Shown piece by piece: positions 7,116-9,711 of a stretch of DNA of 9,711 nucleotides (positions are counted from its first letter, which is position 1; each line of letters begins with the position of its first letter). The notes below the pieces were generated by a model. That model ran no database searches. It was not told the origin of the DNA and saw only the letters and a list, made by a program, of their open reading frames with translations. The stretch spans positions 1 through 9,711 of the forward strand of contig JBLFWJ010000130.1 of assembly GCA_047611425.1 (NCBI GenBank), given 5' to 3'. The position numbers and the translations under genes were made by a program. This stretch comes from JBLFWJ01 sp047611425 (GTDB lineage: Bacteria > Bacteroidota > Bacteroidia > UBA10329).

Positions 7116-7120
7116 GAGCA

Positions 7121-8866
7121 ATGCAACGGCACATACTTTTCTTCCTTTTGATGTTGGGTAGCCTCACGGCTTTGCCCCAAGCCAAAGTAAAGTGGGACAA
7201 CACCAAGTTCGATTTAGGAACAGTGAAAGACTGGGATAGTCCCGAAGCTATATTCACGTACAGATGTTCTGGTCGGGGAAGCACCATGTTTCTTCCGCAG
7301 AAGTATCAGCAAGATCTTCAGGTAAACGTACCGGCCGGAACAGTGCGACCAGGCGATGTTGGCACGATCACAATCAAGTATTTCACCAATCAAACGGGCT
7401 CGTTCAAACGAACGGTCAATCTCTATCATAGTGCATCTCAAGAGCCAGTTCGGATTACGATTTCGGGTAATATTAAGTCGATTAAGCACGATGCATTAAC
7501 GGCTTGCCCGAGGTTTGGGCCTGGTAGCAGGCCGGCCACATCCACTCATAAGAATGTGGTGATTGCGGTTGATCGAATTACTGGCAACCCTTTATCAAAT
7601 GTTAGTTTAAAGTTGCTGGAGGAAGGCGATGCCAAAATCCAAACGAGAACGAGTCCGAAGGGTCGATCAACACATAAGATCGGAATTGGGAAATACCGGA
7701 TATATGCAACGAAAGACGGTTATCATCCTACCGCAGCCGAAGTGATTTTTGACCGAGGCCACGCTACGCATTGGATTTATATGGATCCTATTGGAAATGG
7801 TGAAGAGCGAAAGGAGAAAAGCGAGAAGAGTATTGATGAGCAGCAAGAATCTGAACCTGTCATATTGAGTGATTCAAGATGGGACGAACCTAAAAAAGTT
7901 GAGAGTGACGAGTTGATAGTTGACAATGACGATGGGGTGTTCGATATGGGAGTTACATTGAATGATCAGTGGGATGAATCTGAGATTGCTAGTTCCTCGG
8001 AGGATCGGTGGGCAGAACCGGAGGAAGTTGCTAGTGATGAGTTGATAGTTGCTAGTGAACCAGAGCCTTTTGACCTTGGAATCACAACAAATGACCGATG
8101 GGGGGAAACGGAGAGGAAATCAGAAAACGAGAGATCAGAATTGAGTACCGAGACGTCAGATGGCCAAATCGAGGAGATCGCAATTTCTACGGTTGAAAAA
8201 CAGGATGAGCCGGATCCTAATGAAATGGAACCTCAGGTTGAACCAGCTAATTCCTCAATCCTAGAACCTCAAACCTCCACCGAGCCCGAATTCTCTGAAA
8301 AATCATACCGCCAAAACAACCTGGTTCTCTTGCTTGATGTATCCGCATCCATGAAGAAAGAGGATAAAATGATCAAGTTAAAATCGACAATCACCCGTGT
8401 TGTTGAAATGCTGAGAGATGTAGATGTGCTTACTATCATAGCGTACAACATCAAGTCTTGGGAAGTGCTACCACCAACTCCGGTTACAGATAACGAGATG
8501 ATCATTTCTATGATTGACACCCTTACACCTTTTGGCTATACGAACGGTGTGCGTGGAATGGAACAAGCCTACTCGAGCCTGAGAGATCAGTTTATTCAGG
8601 GTGGAAATAACCAACTTATTTTGGCAACAGATGGCAAATTCAATTCATCAAAGTTTTCTGAAAAGGACGCCTTGAATATGGTTAAGACAAAAGCCGGTGG
8701 AGGTTCTGTATTGTCCATAATTGGTTTTGGAGAGGACAAAGACGCCACCAGAATGATGAAAAAAATGGCAAAAGCTGGAGAGGGAAGTTTTATTCAGATA
8801 GGTCGGGGAGATGATCCAACTGAATTACTGGCCGATGAAATCAAGTTGCGATCAAGGAAAAAATAA
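7121..8866 (+). CDS. Secreted DUF1573-like / carboxypeptidase-regulatory-like / VWA domain protein
   Basis: The start at 7121 gives 582 residues beginning with a Sec signal peptide (MQRHILFFLLMLGSLTALPQA, cleavage near residue 21). The frame also has an ATG at 7040, but that would bury the signal peptide, overlap the divergent gene's start and precede the likely promoter. Residues about 25-120 resemble DUF1573/Hydin-type Ig domains (FDLGTVKDW, RPGDVGTITIKYFTN, VRITISGNI). Residues about 144-224 resemble a carboxypeptidase-regulatory or PEGA-like beta-sandwich (VDRITGNPLSNVSL, GKYRIYATKDGYHP). Residues 251-336 are two acidic 43-residue repeats, and the acidic linker continues to about 395. Residues about 400-575 form a VWA domain with an intact MIDAS: D406, S408 and S410 (DVSAS), T474 (GYTNG) and D504 (ATDGKF). 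No lipobox Cys, C-terminal membrane helix or T9SS domain is seen, so it is probably periplasmic or secreted. Metal-dependent protein binding is likely; the partner is unknown. Confidence 0.85.
   Translation: MQRHILFFLLMLGSLTALPQAKVKWDNTKFDLGTVKDWDSPEAIFTYRCSGRGSTMFLPQKYQQDLQVNVPAGTVRPGDVGTITIKYFTNQTGSFKRTVNLYHSASQEPVRITISGNIKSIKHDALTACPRFGPGSRPATSTHKNVVIAVDRITGNPLSNVSLKLLEEGDAKIQTRTSPKGRSTHKIGIGKYRIYATKDGYHPTAAEVIFDRGHATHWIYMDPIGNGEERKEKSEKSIDEQQESEPVILSDSRWDEPKKVESDELIVDNDDGVFDMGVTLNDQWDESEIASSSEDRWAEPEEVASDELIVASEPEPFDLGITTNDRWGETERKSENERSELSTETSDGQIEEIAISTVEKQDEPDPNEMEPQVEPANSSILEPQTSTEPEFSEKSYRQNNLVLLLDVSASMKKEDKMIKLKSTITRVVEMLRDVDVLTIIAYNIKSWEVLPPTPVTDNEMIISMIDTLTPFGYTNGVRGMEQAYSSLRDQFIQGGNNQLILATDGKFNSSKFSEKDALNMVKTKAGGGSVLSIIGFGEDKDATRMMKKMAKAGEGSFIQIGRGDDPTELLADEIKLRSRKK
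7871..8128 (+). repeat. Two tandem 129-bp repeats encoding acidic 43-residue units
   Basis: Unit 1 (7871-7999) and unit 2 (8000-8128) have an exact 129-base period. The sequence GTTGATAGTT recurs at 7912 and 8041. Each unit encodes [DS]RW-x-EP, then SDELIV, FD[ML]G[VI]T and ND[QR]W, so each carries two Trp-containing acidic motifs. The units lie between the regulatory-like domain and the VWA domain and may act as a spacer or a peptide-binding segment. Confidence 0.8.
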
Positions 8867-8880
8867 ATTGGTTATCTTTG
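8846..8880 (+). promoter_or_regulatory. Promoter of the higBA operon
   Basis: TATCTTTG (8873-8880) is a perfect match to the Bacteroidota -7 element TAnnTTTG. A TTG at 8846-8848 lies 24 bases upstream, one more than the usual range. It overlaps the end of the preceding gene. The predicted transcription start is near 8885, about 20 bases before the higB ATG. Confidence 0.6.
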
Positions 8881-8881
8881 G

Positions 8882-8892
8882 CGTTAGTAACG
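8882..8892 (+). promoter_or_regulatory. Probable HigA operator (CGTTA-G-TAACG)
   Basis: A perfect 11-base palindrome with 5-bp arms begins one base after the -7 element and covers the predicted transcription start of higBA. HigA-type antitoxins usually repress their own operon by binding short palindromes at the promoter, so this is the best operator candidate. HigA binding is inferred from position. Confidence 0.5.
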
Positions 8893-8904
8893 TAATTCGA
8901 TACC

Positions 8905-9189
8905 ATGATTAAGTCCTTTGGGGACAAGGAGACGGAACGAATTTGGATGGGACTGAGGTCGAAGAAACTCCCGAATGAGATTCAGCAAATAGCTAGGAGA
9001 AAGCTCCGGATGCTTAGTAATTCGATGGACATAGCAGATCTTCGGATACCACCCTCAAATCGGCTGGAAAAATTATCAGGTAACCTGAAAGAGTATCACA
9101 GCATCAGAATAAATAAGCAATGGAGAATCGTGTTTATTTGGAAAGGAGGTAACGCTTGCGAAGTACGAATCATGGATTATCACAAATAG
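8905..9189 (+). CDS. higB: HigB-type mRNA interferase toxin
   Basis: The 94-residue protein is full length for the HigB branch of the RelE superfamily. HigB toxins cleave mRNA on the translating ribosome. Recognisable family sequence runs from IKSFGDKETERIW (2-14) through LPNEIQQIARRKLRML (22-37) and LRIPPSNRLEKLSGN (46-60) to YHSIRINKQWRIVFIW (64-79), with the terminal motif MDYHK. The end Asp-Tyr-His (91-93) corresponds to residues important for catalysis in Proteus vulgaris HigB, so the toxin looks intact. It precedes the antitoxin gene by 7 bases, the toxin-first order typical of higBA. A dedicated promoter and palindrome lie just upstream. The gene is a chromosomal toxin-antitoxin copy; no plasmid or phage gene flanks it. 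Confidence 0.93.
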   Translation: MIKSFGDKETERIWMGLRSKKLPNEIQQIARRKLRMLSNSMDIADLRIPPSNRLEKLSGNLKEYHSIRINKQWRIVFIWKGGNACEVRIMDYHK

Positions 9190-9196
9190 AAGTGTA

Positions 9197-9493
9197 ATGA
9201 GCGAATTGAAAAATATCCACCCTGGAGAGGTACTGCAAGAGGAATTTCTAAAGTCTTTAGAGATTTCGGCTTACAGGTTATCCAAAGAGACCTTCATTCC
9301 ACAGACGAGAATCAGCGAGATTATCAAAGGAAACAGACGGATTACTGCTGATACAGCACTTCGCTTCTCCAAGTATTTTGGCACATCTGCCAAGTTTTGG
9401 CTGGGTCTTCAGGATGATTATGACCTTGAGGAACTTCAAAGGAATAGGGGCGATGAATTGGCGAACATTAAAGGTTTCGACCAAGTTGCCTAG
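9197..9493 (+). CDS. higA: HigA-type XRE-family antitoxin
   Basis: This 98-residue protein begins with the HigA mark IHPGEVLQEEFL (7-18), followed by an XRE helix-turn-helix at about residues 23-47 (ISAYRLSKETFIPQTRISEI, then IKGNRRIT). The family segment ALRFSKYFGTSAKFWLGLQ (54-72) comes next, then a short charged tail. It binds and neutralises HigB and, with it, represses the operon. The most likely target is the palindrome at 8882-8892. It lies 7 bases after higB and is co-transcribed with it. Length and motifs are complete, so the pair is likely functional. Confidence 0.93.
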   Translation: MSELKNIHPGEVLQEEFLKSLEISAYRLSKETFIPQTRISEIIKGNRRITADTALRFSKYFGTSAKFWLGLQDDYDLEELQRNRGDELANIKGFDQVA

Positions 9494-9496
9494 AGT

Positions 9497-9711
9497 TTAT
9501 TTGGCGAGATACTCCTCCAACCCTACATAACTCAACCTGAATCCCTGATCGATCGCATCGCAGTATTTCCACATCACGAAAGGGGCCAACATTCCAACAA
9601 TTCTTAAGCAGGATTGATACTCTGTCTTTGTACTAGAAAGCGCAATCAATTCTTGGCTTCGCTCCGTGTACATTAAGATTCCATAGTCAATTCCGTAAGT
9701 GACCAGGTTTG
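9497..9711 (-). CDS. Unidentified protein, C-terminal part (5' end outside window)
   Basis: The minus strand is open from the window edge to a TAA at 9499-9497, giving 71 visible codons. The other two minus-strand frames hit stops within the first 40 bases. The visible peptide runs NLVTYGIDYGILMYTERSQE, continues with LIALSSTKTEYQSC and a hydrophobic VGMLAPFVMWKYC segment, and ends GLEEYLAK. I do not recognise the family. It converges on higA with only 3 bases between the stops and no terminator hairpin in view. An open stretch of this length could arise by chance, but its position filling the space to the edge favours a real gene. Confidence 0.55.
   Translation of the reverse strand, partial: NLVTYGIDYGILMYTERSQELIALSSTKTEYQSCLRIVGMLAPFVMWKYCDAIDQGFRLSYVGLEEYLAK

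Noticed and set aside
7040..7120. ATG at 7040 as the start of the VWA protein
   Set aside because: It would add 27 residues before a clean signal peptide, overlap the start of the divergent PuuD-like gene by 8 bases and lie upstream of the likely promoter. The ATG at 7121 fits better.
8905..9493. higBA as a marker of a phage defence island or integrated element
   Set aside because: No integrase, attachment site, tRNA or other defence gene is visible, and the neighbours look like ordinary chromosomal genes.
9560..9660. ALSSTKTEY in the right-edge peptide resembles the ALSSTEAEY motif of Copia-type RNase H
   Set aside because: The resemblance is limited to a few residues. The sequence after it does not follow the retrotransposon pattern, and no other element features are present in this bacterial context.

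Overview
The window looks like a chromosomal segment of a Bacteroidota bacterium, most likely a flavobacterial or related marine-type lineage. Three things support this. Two large secreted proteins end in type A C-terminal sorting domains of the type IX secretion system (T9SS). Promoter-like sites fit the Bacteroidota form (TTG, then TAnnTTTG) rather than the E. coli form. No strong Shine-Dalgarno sequences precede the genes. No rRNA, tRNA, CRISPR array, insertion sequence or phage gene was seen.

Left part (1-4323, plus strand): two tandem genes for T9SS-exported surface proteins. The first is cut by the window edge, and only its last 278 codons are visible (Ig-like repeats plus sorting domain). 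A clear intrinsic terminator separates it from the second gene. The second encodes 1113 residues: signal peptide, beta-helix-like N-terminal part, about 280 residues of glycine-rich sequence, a run of Cys-containing Ig-like repeats and a sorting domain. The two proteins share a 77-residue module at about 70% identity, so they are paralogous.

Middle (4437-7047, minus strand): a tight three-gene operon reading leftward. Its order is a PuuD-like class I glutamine amidotransferase-fold hydrolase, an aldehyde dehydrogenase and a DUF985-type cupin, joined by TAATG and ATGA overlaps. It converges on the surface-protein gene, and one hairpin at about 4298-4323 could terminate both strands. The first two enzymes resemble the last steps of gamma-glutamylated putrescine catabolism, but the ligase and oxidase are not in view, so the substrate is unproven.

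Right part (7048-9711): a 73-bp divergent promoter region separates that operon from a secreted protein with a DUF1573-like domain, a carboxypeptidase-regulatory-like domain, two acidic 43-residue repeats and a von Willebrand A domain with an intact MIDAS. Next comes a higBA toxin-antitoxin pair with its own promoter and a likely operator palindrome. The window ends in the 3' part of an unidentified minus-strand gene (9497-9711) that converges on higA.

No obviously new multi-gene system is present. The points most worth checking are the divergent, apparently leaderless promoters, the glycine-rich T9SS surface protein, the PuuD/ALDH/cupin operon and the DUF1573-VWA protein.
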